The notes beneath the pieces are model-generated. The model had not been told where the DNA came from, ran no database searches, and saw only the letters and a list, made by a program, of their open reading frames with translations. A DNA stretch of 64,000 nt from Microbacterium sp. GCS4 (GTDB lineage: Bacteria; Actinomycetota; Actinomycetes; Actinomycetales; Microbacteriaceae): the NCBI RefSeq assembly GCF_001262495.1, contig NZ_LGYE01000003.1, positions 372,001-436,000 on the forward strand, written 5' to 3'. A program made the translations under genes and the position numbers. Every line of letters begins with the position of its first letter. Positions within the stretch are counted from its first letter, which is position 1. Below are positions 54,076-64,000 of this stretch, in pieces.

Positions 54076-56477
54076 CCGCTCTCTCGACCGACTTCGCCGG
54101 GATTCCTGTACGTCGCTGGATCCTGGATCTCGGCGCTTCCGCGCTGCTCGTCGCGGTCGCCGTCGTCGGGTTCTGGCCCACGTTCGCCGGCGGCTCGTAT
54201 CTGCCCGCCGCCCTCGGCGCGATGCTGCTCGGTCTCGCGATCGCCGCGGTGTCGACGTGGCGTCGCTGGGGGATCCTCGTCGTCGCCGGCCTCACGGTCG
54301 CGGTGTACTTCGTGTTCGGCGGCGCTCTCGCGCTGGCGCACACGACCATCCTCGGCGTGATCCCCACACTCGAGACGTTCGAGAAGCTCGCCGTCGGCAC
54401 CGTTACCGCGTGGAAGCAGCTGCTCACGACTGTGGCGCCCGTGGCCGGAGCGGACGGTCACTTCCTGGTGCCCTTCCTGCTCACGCTGGTCATCACGGTG
54501 CTCACGGCCTCGCTCGCGCTCCGACTGCCGCACGTCGGATGGGCGCTGCTGCCCGCCGGATCCATGCTGATGCTCGTGATCGCGCTCGGCACCCCCGAGC
54601 CCGCTGTCCCGGTCGCGCAGGGTCTTGCGTTCGCGGTCGTCGCCGTCGCCTGGCTCGCGCTGCGGCAGCTGTGGGCTCCGCAGAACGCGGCGGTGTCGGT
54701 CGGCGAGGTCGATCCGTCGCGGGCCGGGCACATGCGGCTGCGCAGGCTGCTGGCAGGCGTGGCCGTGCTCGCCGTCGCCGGCGGCGCGGGTATCGCGACG
54801 AGCGCGGTCGCGGCCCCCGCTCAGCCCCGACACGTCTTCCGCGACGTGATCATCCCGCCGTTCAACATCCGCGACTACCCGAGTCCGCTCCAGGCGTTCC
54901 GCAAGAACGTGCGCGACGAGGCCGGCGACACGCTCTTCACCGTGAGCGGGCTGCCGAAGGACGCGCGGATGCGGATCGCGGTCATGGACCAGTACGACGG
55001 CATGGTCTACAACGTCACCGACGGCGGCGCCGGCTCGTCGAGCGCCTTCGCGCCGATCCGCGCCAACATGTCGCCGGAGGCCGAGGGCATCCCCGTCACC
55101 CTGCAGGTGCAGATCGAGGAGTACCGCGGGGTCTGGGTGCCGGATGCCGGTCAGGTGTCGGAGATCGACTTCACGGGGGACCGTGCGGAGGACCTGCGCC
55201 GCTCCGCGTACTACAACGCCGAGACGGGGACGGCCGTGGTGACCTCGAAGCTCACGGCGGGGGACTCCTACACCGTCGACACGGTGATCCCGGGCGAGCT
55301 CGACGACGACCAGATCGCCGACGCGCCCTTCGGCACCGTTCCCCTCCCGAAGCAGAGCAACGTGCCCGAGGAGCTCACGGCGCTGGCCTCCGAGACCGTC
55401 GCGGGTGCGGAGTCGCCGATCGAGCAGGTGCGGGCGCTGGAGAGCTTCCTCGCGGAGGGCGGCTTCTTCAGCCACGGCCTCGAGGGCGAGGTGCTCTCGC
55501 GCGCCGGCCACACCTCCGAGCGGATCTCGACCCTCATCGGCGGCGACCAGATGATCGGCGACGACGAGCAGTACGCGGTCGCCATGGCTCTGCTCGCCCG
55601 CGAGGTCGGCATCCCCGCTCGCGTCGTGATGGGCTTCTACCCCGACGAGGAGCAGGCGGGCGACGCGGTGTTCACCGCCACGGGCGACAACATCCATGCC
55701 TGGGTCGAGGTGAACTTCGAGGGGCTCGGGTGGCTGACGTTCAACCCGACACCGCCCGAGGACAAGGTCCCGAACGATCAGAACACCAAGCCCAAGGTCG
55801 ACCCGAAGCCGCAGGTCCTGCAGCCCCCGCCCCCGCCGCAGGAGCCGGTCGATCTGCCTCCGACGCTGCCCGACGACCGCAAGGGCGACGACGAGACCCT
55901 CAACATCCTCGGCATCATCGGCATCATCCTCGCGATCGGCGGGATCTCGCTCGGGGTGCTCGCCCTGCTGGCCTCGCCGTTCATCCTGATCGGAGCGTGG
56001 AAGGCGGCCCGGCGCCGCACCCGGCGCAACGCCACCCGCACCGCCGACCGCATCAGCGGCGGCTGGGACGAGCTCGCCGATCGCGCCGTCGACTACGGCG
56101 CGCACATCCCTCCGGGCGGCACCAGGGCTGAGGAGGCCGCTTCGGTGGCCGCCACGCTCACGGTGCCGCAGGTCACGGCCCTGGCGCAGCGCGCGGATGC
56201 CAAGGTGTTCGGGCCCTCCGAACCGACGCCGGAGGACGTCGAGGCGTTCTGGACAGAGGTCGACGCGATCGTCGGCGGACTCGGCAAGGACGCAGGTTTC
56301 TGGAAGCGGCTGAAGGCGCGACTGAACCTCCGCTCCCTGCTCGGCGGATCCGCGTTCTCGGTCGGCCTGCAGAACCTCCGCGAGGCCGCGGCCGCGCGCG
56401 TGCGCCGCGAACCTGGCACGATCGAGAGCAGCCCCCGTCCGACGACGTCCACCTCACCCGAGAGCGAGACACCATGA
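54072..56477 (+). CDS. TgpA-like transglutaminase-domain membrane protein with altered catalytic residues
   Basis: The 801-aa protein has an N-terminal bundle of five or six helices (to about 255), an outside transglutaminase-like domain (about 270-570), a proline-rich linker, one further helix (about 615-645), and a basic cytosolic tail. The transglutaminase core is recognisable (LAREVGIPARVVMGFYP; NIHAWVEVNFEGLGWLTF), but the Cys of the usual GxCxxFA motif is D498 (GDDEQYA) and the Asp near the end of the triad is N558 (FNPTPP). H542 remains. It is probably a non-catalytic or altered-activity member. It overlaps DUF58 and RDD-FHA genes by four bases each. Confidence 0.88.
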   Translation: MTALSTDFAGIPVRRWILDLGASALLVAVAVVGFWPTFAGGSYLPAALGAMLLGLAIAAVSTWRRWGILVVAGLTVAVYFVFGGALALAHTTILGVIPTLETFEKLAVGTVTAWKQLLTTVAPVAGADGHFLVPFLLTLVITVLTASLALRLPHVGWALLPAGSMLMLVIALGTPEPAVPVAQGLAFAVVAVAWLALRQLWAPQNAAVSVGEVDPSRAGHMRLRRLLAGVAVLAVAGGAGIATSAVAAPAQPRHVFRDVIIPPFNIRDYPSPLQAFRKNVRDEAGDTLFTVSGLPKDARMRIAVMDQYDGMVYNVTDGGAGSSSAFAPIRANMSPEAEGIPVTLQVQIEEYRGVWVPDAGQVSEIDFTGDRAEDLRRSAYYNAETGTAVVTSKLTAGDSYTVDTVIPGELDDDQIADAPFGTVPLPKQSNVPEELTALASETVAGAESPIEQVRALESFLAEGGFFSHGLEGEVLSRAGHTSERISTLIGGDQMIGDDEQYAVAMALLAREVGIPARVVMGFYPDEEQAGDAVFTATGDNIHAWVEVNFEGLGWLTFNPTPPEDKVPNDQNTKPKVDPKPQVLQPPPPPQEPVDLPPTLPDDRKGDDETLNILGIIGIILAIGGISLGVLALLASPFILIGAWKAARRRTRRNATRTADRISGGWDELADRAVDYGAHIPPGGTRAEEAASVAATLTVPQVTALAQRADAKVFGPSEPTPEDVEAFWTEVDAIVGGLGKDAGFWKRLKARLNLRSLLGGSAFSVGLQNLREAAAARVRREPGTIESSPRPTTSTSPESETP

Positions 56478-58003
56478 CGCAGCCACAGTCCGGCCGGATC
56501 GCGCCGATCCCGCGGCGCGCGATCGCGTACCTGATCGATGCGCTGATCGCCGGCGGCATCGCCATCGTGCCGAGCATCGTCGTGTTCGTCGCCTTCACGG
56601 CATCCGCGTCCTCCGCGACGACCCCGGATGCGGCCCTCGGGAGTCTCGCCATCCTCGGGGTCGGTCTGCCGATCGTCGGGCTGCTGGCGCTCGGCTGGTT
56701 CGTGTTCTACACGGTCATGCAGTCGGGGCGCGGCTCGATCGGCATGCGTGCGCAGGGTCTGCGCCTGGTCGGCGAGGACGGCGCACCGCTCGGCTTCGGC
56801 CGGACACTGCTGCGCAACGTGATCTTCGGTCTCACGGCCGGCATCGTCGTCGGCTACTTCACGCCCCTGTTCGACGGCTCAGGACGCTTCCAGGGCTGGC
56901 ATGACAAGCTCGCGAAGTCGCTGATGTACGACGTGCGGACGGATGCCGCGGCACCGGGCTCCGCCGCATCCGCTCCTGCCTCGGCGCCGATGGTGCCCCC
57001 CGTGCCGACGGCTCCGCCTGTGCCAGGACTCGCGGCGCCAGGGTCGGTTCCGCCCGGAGCTCCCGGTGCACCCGGAGCTCCCGGTGCGCAGAGCGATCCG
57101 GCTCCCCAGTCGCCGAGCGGGTATCCGGTCCCGCAGGGGTACGCGGTGCCGGCGCCTCCGGCGGGCGCACCCGCATCGCCGTTCGCCCGCCCGGAGGCTC
57201 CCGCTGCTGCTCCGCAGATGCCGCCCGTTCCCGCCGCACCGGCGTTCGCCGCTCCGCCCGTGCCCCCGGCCCCGGCAGCGCCCGTCCCGTCCGCGCCCGC
57301 CGTACCTTCCGCGCCCGCCATGCCCTCGTCCGGCGAGCAGTCGACGGACCGTTCCGTTCCTGAGGTCCCGATCACGACCACGCCTCCGTCGCCGGTGGAC
57401 GACGGCGGCGTGATCGCGTACGTGCCGGGCATCACCCTCGACGCCCCGCCCCCGCGACCCGCCGCCGTGGAGACCCCACCGCCCGCTCCCGCGCATCCCG
57501 CGGCACCGGCGTTCTCGGCCGCGCCCCCCGCTCCTGCGTTCGCCCCTCCGGCGGAGGCCGCTGCGCCAGCCCCGGCCGCGCCCACCGCGCCCGCGCCCGC
57601 TGCTCCCGGGTCGTCCCCCGAGGCGCCGGCGTCCGCAGGTCTCGACGACGACCTCGAGGAGACGCGCATCAGCATCCCCGGGCATCGCCTGGTCTTCACC
57701 TGGGACGACGGGACGCGCGTGACCGTGTCTCGTCGCACGGTCTTCGGTCGTAACCCCGGCCCGGAGGACGGCGCGATCATCGTGCCGGTCCGCGATGAGA
57801 CGCTGTCGCTGTCGAAGACGCACTTCGAGGCCGCGGCCTCCACCTCGGGCGGCTGGGTGCTCGACCGCTTCTCGACCAACGGCATCACCCTCGTGCGCGA
57901 CGGTCAGCGCATCGCCTGCCCGGCCGGACAGCGCGTGCCCGTGCGCCTCGGCGACGCGCTCGAGATCGGCGACCGCATCGTGACGATCGGGGGCTACGCA
58001 TGA
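56474..58003 (+). CDS. RDD membrane protein with C-terminal FHA domain
   Basis: The 509-aa protein has an N-terminal RDD domain with three helices (about 15-140; RRAIAYLIDALIAGG, RGSIGMRAQGLRLVGEDG). A long Pro/Ala linker (about 160-385) follows, then an FHA domain (about 395-505). FHA residues seen are FGRNPG, LSKTHFEA and STNGITL, so phosphothreonine binding is expected. LEETRIS just before the FHA is a plausible phosphorylation site of the GarA/FhaA type. The stop overlaps the phosphatase ATG. Confidence 0.9.
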   Translation: MTQPQSGRIAPIPRRAIAYLIDALIAGGIAIVPSIVVFVAFTASASSATTPDAALGSLAILGVGLPIVGLLALGWFVFYTVMQSGRGSIGMRAQGLRLVGEDGAPLGFGRTLLRNVIFGLTAGIVVGYFTPLFDGSGRFQGWHDKLAKSLMYDVRTDAAAPGSAASAPASAPMVPPVPTAPPVPGLAAPGSVPPGAPGAPGAPGAQSDPAPQSPSGYPVPQGYAVPAPPAGAPASPFARPEAPAAAPQMPPVPAAPAFAAPPVPPAPAAPVPSAPAVPSAPAMPSSGEQSTDRSVPEVPITTTPPSPVDDGGVIAYVPGITLDAPPPRPAAVETPPPAPAHPAAPAFSAAPPAPAFAPPAEAAAPAPAAPTAPAPAAPGSSPEAPASAGLDDDLEETRISIPGHRLVFTWDDGTRVTVSRRTVFGRNPGPEDGAIIVPVRDETLSLSKTHFEAAASTSGGWVLDRFSTNGITLVRDGQRIACPAGQRVPVRLGDALEIGDRIVTIGGYA

Positions 58004-58811
58004 CCGTCCCCCTCGCCGTCTCGACGGGTGCGGCGACGCACACCGGTCTGCGACGCACCCTCAACGAGGACGCCTTCCTCGCCACCGCCCCCGTGTTCCT
58101 CGTCGCTGACGGCATGGGCGGCCATGAGGCGGGGGAGCGCGCGAGCGCGGCTGTGATCGCCGAGTTCGCACGGCACGTGGGCCGCGAGGCGCTCGCCCTC
58201 GACGACGTGCGCGATGCGGTCTCGGTCGCGCGCGCCGAGGTCGAGGCGCTGTCGACGAGCAGCAACGGCCGCGCGGGGACGACGCTCAGCGGTGTCGTGA
58301 TCGCGAACGTCGACGGCATGGGCTACTGGCTCGTGCTCAACATCGGCGACTCCCGCGTCTACCGCCTCGAGGACGGCGACCTCGAACAGGTCAGCGTCGA
58401 CCATTCGGTCGTGCAGGAGCTGATCGAGGCCGGAGAGCTGCGGCCCGAGGACGCCCAGACCGACCGCCGCCGCAACGTCATCACGCGGGCGATCGGGGCC
58501 GGGAGCGACGGCGAGGTCGACTACTGGCTGTTCCCCGCCGAACGCGGCGACCGCCTGCTCGTGTGCTCGGACGGCCTGACCTCCGAGCTCGGCGACGGGG
58601 CGATCCGCGAGATCCTCCTGGTCGAGGACGACCCGCAGCGCGCCGCCGACATCCTCGTCTCGAGCGCCGTCCACGCGGGGGGACGCGACAACGTGACGGT
58701 CGTGGTGGTGGATGCCGTCACGGTCGCCTCGCGCCCCGGCACGCTCGTCGAAACCGACGAACCGGACATCGCGGACACGCGTCCGCGCGAAGCCGCAGGA
58801 GGAGTGCGCTG

Positions 58812-58812
<1 letters not shown>
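58000..58812 (+). CDS. PP2C-family protein serine/threonine phosphatase
   Basis: The 270-aa protein has the metal-binding PP2C motifs: RTLNEDAF, VADGMGGHEAGE, LNIGDSRVYR, LLVCSDGLTSELGD and GGRDNVTVVVVD. It has no membrane segment, unlike PstP. It should dephosphorylate targets of the kinase encoded two genes downstream. Start and stop are coupled to the neighbours (ATGA, TGATG). Confidence 0.95.
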
Positions 58813-60211
<1,399 letters not shown>

Positions 60212-60215
<4 letters not shown>

Positions 60216-61897
60216 GTCGTCGCCCCTCGCCGCCGCCCGACCTGCCCGGGTTCACGTACCTCGAGCCCCTGGGCACGGGCGGCTTCGCCGACGTCTTCCT
60301 GTACGAGCAGCAGATGCCCCGCCGGCGTGTGGCCGTCAAGGTGCTGCTCGCCGACCGCCTCGCGAGCAGCGCGGCGCAGGAGTTCGCCGACGAGGCGAAC
60401 GTCATGGCCATGCTGTCGACGCATCCGGCGATCGTCACGATCTACCAGGCCGGCGTGGCCGGCGACGGCCGCCCCTACCTCGTGATGGAGTACTGCCCGC
60501 GGCCGAACCTGCAGGTGCGCGCGCGCAAGGAGTCGTTCTCGGTCGCCGAGGCCCTGCGCGTCGGCGTGCAGGTCGCGGGTGCGGTCGAGACCGCGCATCG
60601 TGCGGGTGTGCTGCACCGCGACATCAAGCCCGCGAACATCCTCGTCACCGAGTACAACAGGCCGGCGCTCACCGACTTCGGCATCGCCTCGACCACGGGC
60701 GCCACGGGCGAGGCATCCGGGATGTCGATCCCGTGGTCACCGCCCGAGTCGTTCGGCGACCCGCCGCAGAGCGGTCCTCGCACCGACGTGTGGGCGCTGG
60801 GCGCCACCCTCTACACGCTGCTCGCCGGTCGTTCGCCGTTCGAACGCGCGGGGGAGCGAAACTCGAGCGCCGACCTGATCGAGCGGATCGAGCGCGCGGC
60901 GCTGCCTCAGCTCGCGCGCCCCGACTCTCCGGAGAGCCTGCAGCGCCTCCTCGAGCGCGCGATGGCCAAGAACCCGGATGACCGGTTCCCGAGCGCTGTC
61001 GCGTTCGCCCGGGCGCTGCAGAAGGTGCAGATCGAGCTCTCGCATTCGGTCACGCCGATCGACATCGTCGACGACCACCCCCCGGCGGAGGACCTCGACG
61101 ACGACGGCGACGGTCTGACCCGGGTCCGCGAGATCGTCAGCATCGACCCCGACGTCGCCGCGTTCACCCGCCCCTCGGCGGCGACGCAGCCCAAGGGCCC
61201 GGCCTTCGCCGCGCCCGACGTGCCGCGTTTCGACAGCCCCGAGCCCGTCGACGAGGCCACCCAGCTGCGCGCGCCCGCGCCTGCTCCCGTCGACGACGAC
61301 GACCGCACGATCGCCCGCGGCCCGGTCGTCGTCTCGCCCCAGGCGAGCGCACCCGTGGGCACGACGCCGAGCGCACCGTCGGGCACGACACCCGGCGCCG
61401 CCGCATCCGCCCCGCACCTCGCGCCGGCGCAGACGCCGCCTCCGGGTGCGCCCGGAGCATCCGAGGCGGAGCCCGCGACGCCGCGCAGCCGCACGGGCCT
61501 GTGGATCGGCCTGATCGCCGCCGGAGTCGTCGTGGTGGTCGGCGGCATCATCGGCCTCAACCTGCTCGTCGCGAACGCGCCGACCCCCGATCCGGTCGCG
61601 ACCGAGGAGGAGGTCGACCCCAAGGACGTGGTGTCCGACGTCGTGCCGCAGGTGTCCGATCTCGTCGGAACGCGCACGGGCGTCCAGGTGACGTTCACGT
61701 GGACGAACACCGACCCGCTCGAGGGCGACAGCTTCATCTGGATGCCGATCGAGCTCGACGGCTCCGGCGCGGCGTCGACCACGACCGAGACGACGGCGAC
61801 GATCACGGGCGCGCCGGCCGGTCAGGTCTGCGTCGACGTGGCGCTGCGACGAAAAGACGGACGAGCGTCCGAACCGGTGCGGGGGTGCGTGCAGTGA
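60212..61897 (+). CDS. Membrane Ser/Thr protein kinase with single FN3-like extracellular domain
   Basis: The 561-aa protein has a Hanks-type kinase domain (about 12-285): glycine loop GTGGFADVF, K43 (VAVKVLL), catalytic LHRDIKPAN (D137) and TDFGIAS. The activation segment is atypical (GMSIPWSPPESFGD instead of GTAQYLSPEQ). A Pro/Ala/Asp juxtamembrane region, one helix (about 432-455) and a ~95-aa outside domain follow, which is beta-rich with two Cys (GQVCVDV, VRGCVQ). PASTA repeats are absent, so it is not a PknB-type peptidoglycan sensor. GTG start inside the previous stop. Confidence 0.93.
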
Positions 61898-62622
61898 CGG
61901 ACACGACGGATGTCGGGACGGTGACGGTCGAGTTCGCCGGCGAGTACTTCACGATCGCTCCGGGCAGTCGGTTCTCGCTCGGGCGCGAGGGCGACCTGGC
62001 GATCGACGACAACCTGTTCCTGCACCGCAACTTCCTCGAGATCTCCGATGTCGACGGGCTGTGGTGGCTGTCGAACATCGGCTCGCGCCTGACGGCCTCG
62101 GTGACCGACAGCTCCGGCGGCGTCCAGGCGTGGCTCTCGCCCGGTGCGCGGCTGCCGCTCGTGTTCGAGGCGACGACGGTCGTGTTCAGCGCGGGTCCCA
62201 CGACGTACGAGTTCGTCGTGCACTCGACTCAGCCCGCGTTCCGCGACACGCAGCGGGAGACGACGAGCGGGGACTCCACGATCGGCGACGTGCCTCTCAC
62301 CGCGAGCCAGCGCCTGCTGATCCTCGCTCTCGCCGAGCCGCAGCTGCTGCGCGACGGCACCGGCATGAGTGAGATCCCCACCTCGGCGAAGGCGGCGGCA
62401 CGGCTGGGTTGGACCGTCACCCGCTTCAACCGCAAGCTCGACAACGTGTGCGACAAGCTCGACCGCATCGGTGTGCCCGGCATGCGCGGCGGTCAGCGCT
62501 CGTTCGCGACGAACCGCCGCGCGCGACTCGTCGAGTACACCATCGCGACGCGCCTCGTCACCCGCGACGACCTCGCGGAGCTCGATCGGCCCCAGGCGTC
62601 CGCGGAGGACGAGGATGCCTGA
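61894..62622 (+). CDS. FHA-like protein with C-terminal winged-helix-like domain
   Basis: The 242-aa protein starts with an FHA-like domain (about 5-110: FSLGREGDLAIDD, HRNFLEISD, NIGSRL). A second domain (about 130-225) reads LTASQRLLILALAEPQLL then RLGWTVTRFNRKLDNVCDKL, with a basic end, like a winged helix. If so it is a phospho-regulated DNA-binding protein. The FHA Arg is present, but the SxxH motif is only partly kept (LHRNF). GTG start overlaps the kinase stop. Confidence 0.7.
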   Translation: MTDTTDVGTVTVEFAGEYFTIAPGSRFSLGREGDLAIDDNLFLHRNFLEISDVDGLWWLSNIGSRLTASVTDSSGGVQAWLSPGARLPLVFEATTVVFSAGPTTYEFVVHSTQPAFRDTQRETTSGDSTIGDVPLTASQRLLILALAEPQLLRDGTGMSEIPTSAKAAARLGWTVTRFNRKLDNVCDKLDRIGVPGMRGGQRSFATNRRARLVEYTIATRLVTRDDLAELDRPQASAEDEDA

Positions 62623-62649
62623 GCCGAGCCGACCGGGGAGCAGGCGCCC

Positions 62650-63420
62650 GTGCACGAGCTGAGCGCGCTCGGCCTCACCGAGACGCACGAGCGGGAGTGG
62701 CGCGACTACTTCGCGGGAGGGCGCGTCTTCGCGGTCCGGCTGGATCGGGCAGCCGCGCGACGCCGGCTGCGGGCCAACACCGTCGTGCTCGTTGTGGCGG
62801 CCCTCGTGCTGCTCGCTGCCGTCGTCACGTTCGTCGCGGTCCTCGTCGGGCAGCTCGGCGGCCCGGTGACCGTGCTGCTGCTCGCCCTGCTGGCGCTCGC
62901 CGCCGCGGTGCTGCTGGTGCGTTTCGCGCTGCTGCGGCGACGGCTGCGCATCGCCAGGGCATCGGGCGACGACTACCTCGTCGTGAGCGCGGAAGGCCTG
63001 CGGATCGCGGAGCACGTCGACCTGCCGTGGAGTGCGATCATCGGGGCCGTCGGCTACGACGACCGCGGCGGGTCGGTGCCGTTCCTGCGTGCCCCGGCCG
63101 CGGCCGTGGAGCGTGCAGCCGGTCGGATGCAGGCCGAGTACACGCTCGGCATCCGCGGCGTCCGCGCACTCCGCGATGCCGCACCGCGCGACCTGCACGG
63201 GATCTTCGAAGTGATCGCCGACCACGGCGGGATGCGGCTGCCGCTCGATACGATGGTCGCTCCCGAGGACGTCCGCACCGCGCTCGCGGCGATCTGCATC
63301 GCGGGTCGTGGTGCGGGAGTGGACGTCGAGGTCACGGCCGACCGGTCGACGATCTTCCGGAGGACAGTGGCCCTGCTGGGGGCCGAGACGACCGCTCCGC
63401 CTTCCGCGGGGCGAGGATGA
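62650..63420 (+). CDS. Two-helix membrane protein of unknown function
   Basis: The 256-aa protein starts at GTG with GGGGAG upstream. It has a short cytosolic start (LTETHEREWRDYFAGGRVF), two helices (about 43-68 and 72-96), and a cytosolic PH-like beta-rich domain containing DLPWSAIIGAVGYDD. I do not recognise a named family. It begins 27 bp after the FHA-HTH gene and is probably in the same transcript. Confidence 0.7.
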   Translation: MHELSALGLTETHEREWRDYFAGGRVFAVRLDRAAARRRLRANTVVLVVAALVLLAAVVTFVAVLVGQLGGPVTVLLLALLALAAAVLLVRFALLRRRLRIARASGDDYLVVSAEGLRIAEHVDLPWSAIIGAVGYDDRGGSVPFLRAPAAAVERAAGRMQAEYTLGIRGVRALRDAAPRDLHGIFEVIADHGGMRLPLDTMVAPEDVRTALAAICIAGRGAGVDVEVTADRSTIFRRTVALLGAETTAPPSAGRG

Positions 63421-63427
63421 GGGGAAC

Positions 63428-63790
63428 ATGATGGCCGATCTCCGTGCCGCCCGCTGCGAACAGCTCCTGTCTCCGGTGACCGCTCTCACGGTCGCCGTGG
63501 TGTCGTGCAACGAGCGCATCCCGCAGAGCTTCGCCGACGTCGTCAGCGCCGCCGAGGACGTGCTGGCGATCGCGGACCTCGGATCGCTCGGCGTGGACAG
63601 CGAGGACTACGTGGCCTGGGCCTCCGGCGCCCCGCAGACCCTCGCCGACATGATCGAGGCCGCACAGGCCAAGGACACCACGCGGATCTGGGAGGCGTTC
63701 TCGCACCCGCAGTTCGGACTCCACCGCCTGGGTTCGGCGTGCAGCGGGCTGCCGGGCTGGGTCATGCCCGAGGGGTCCGAGTTCGCCTGA
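63428..63790 (+). CDS. Small protein of unknown function
   Basis: The 120-aa protein starts at ATG with GGGGAA close upstream, seven bases after the previous stop. It is soluble, mostly helical, with two Cys (C10, C27) and a third near residue 104 (GSACSGLPGW). SFADVVSAAEDVLAIADLGS is the clearest stretch. No family recognised. Position suggests it ends the kinase operon. Confidence 0.6.
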   Translation: MMADLRAARCEQLLSPVTALTVAVVSCNERIPQSFADVVSAAEDVLAIADLGSLGVDSEDYVAWASGAPQTLADMIEAAQAKDTTRIWEAFSHPQFGLHRLGSACSGLPGWVMPEGSEFA

Positions 63791-63829
63791 ACCGGCTCGT
63801 CTGACCCTGGTCGGCTCGCGTCCGGCGGA

Positions 63830-64000
63830 TCAGCAGCCCGCGGGCGACCCGAGATCGGGGACGTCGATCTCGTCGCCCCAGCCCGAGAACTCCAGCTGCA
63901 GGGTGCCGGCGGCATCGGCCCGCGTGAGCGAGATCGGCAGCGCGGGCCCCTGCGTCTGCACGCGCAGAGCGCCGAGGGTGCCGTCCGCACCCATCACGAG
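63830..64000 (-). CDS. C-terminus of an exported or lipoprotein-like protein (partial)
   Basis: Fifty-six C-terminal codons and a stop are present; the start is beyond the right edge. The text reads LRVQTQGPALPISLTRADAA then TLQLEFSGWGDEIDVPDLG and ends SPAGC. The ELxFSxWGxxVxVxxP-like ending recalls LppX/LprG-type lipoproteins, but the fragment is too short to be sure. It converges with the operon to its left. Confidence 0.55.
   Translation of the reverse strand, partial: LVMGADGTLGALRVQTQGPALPISLTRADAAGTLQLEFSGWGDEIDVPDLGSPAGC

Overview
The window is high-GC DNA with dense genes, GTG/ATG starts overlapping the previous stop by 1-4 bases, and product types typical of Actinomycetota: a Rv2578c-type radical SAM protein, a siderophore-interacting FAD protein, LAxTG-anchored surface proteins and an FHA/kinase/phosphatase operon. 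Gene content and style best fit Microbacteriaceae, probably Microbacterium. This taxon call is inference; no rRNA gene is present. No tRNA, CRISPR array, intact prophage or intact insertion sequence was seen.

Layout. 1-632 (minus): the start of a radical SAM gene interrupted by an intein, with a 47-aa zinc-ribbon gene before it. 722-2993: a secreted M15 carboxypeptidase and an LCAD/IVD-type acyl-CoA dehydrogenase. 3128-3717: a MazEF-like toxin-antitoxin pair. 3812-8592 (minus): an ECF transport locus (two YkoE-like S components, a fused double ATPase and a T component) plus a siderophore-interacting protein, with a DtxR/IdeR-like iron box in front. 8751-15044: a 2,097-aa CshA-type repeat adhesin. 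15219-21539: a carbon-starvation/pyruvate locus (CstA, its small partner, a LytS/LytTR two-component system, a DUF485-like protein and a sodium:solute symporter). 21820-22334: a Phd/RelE-like pair. 22535-25714: a large secreted subtilase. 25723-25951: a tandem array of a dispersed repeat that also occurs at 43611-43688 and, in frame, inside the ECF ATPase linker. 25979-29524: pirin, a small GNAT and RecQ. 29616-34116: a double-TetR regulator divergent from an MFS transporter and a GH3 beta-glucosidase. 34191-34273: four 22-bp operator-like repeats. 34407-41422: a 1,627-aa surface protein with a long Ala/Ser/Thr/Asp stalk, then DUF5819 and HTTM membrane proteins. 41543-45570: an acyl-CoA oxidase, a zinc alcohol dehydrogenase and a TagI glycosylase.

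45709-63790 is one long, tightly coupled plus-strand operon: a membrane-anchored cadherin-like/FN3 giant (2,024 aa), MoxR ATPase, DUF58, a TgpA-like transglutaminase whose catalytic residues look replaced, RDD-FHA, PP2C phosphatase, FHA, Ser/Thr kinase, an FHA-winged-helix-like protein and two proteins of unknown role. Its core resembles the bifidobacterial PFNA cluster (kinase, FN3, AAA ATPase, DUF58, transglutaminase, PP2C phosphatase). A reasonable inference is that phosphorylation, read by three FHA proteins, controls MoxR-assisted assembly or display of the FN3 giant. This is the best candidate for a poorly described system here. The right end holds the C-terminus of a minus-strand exported protein or lipoprotein.
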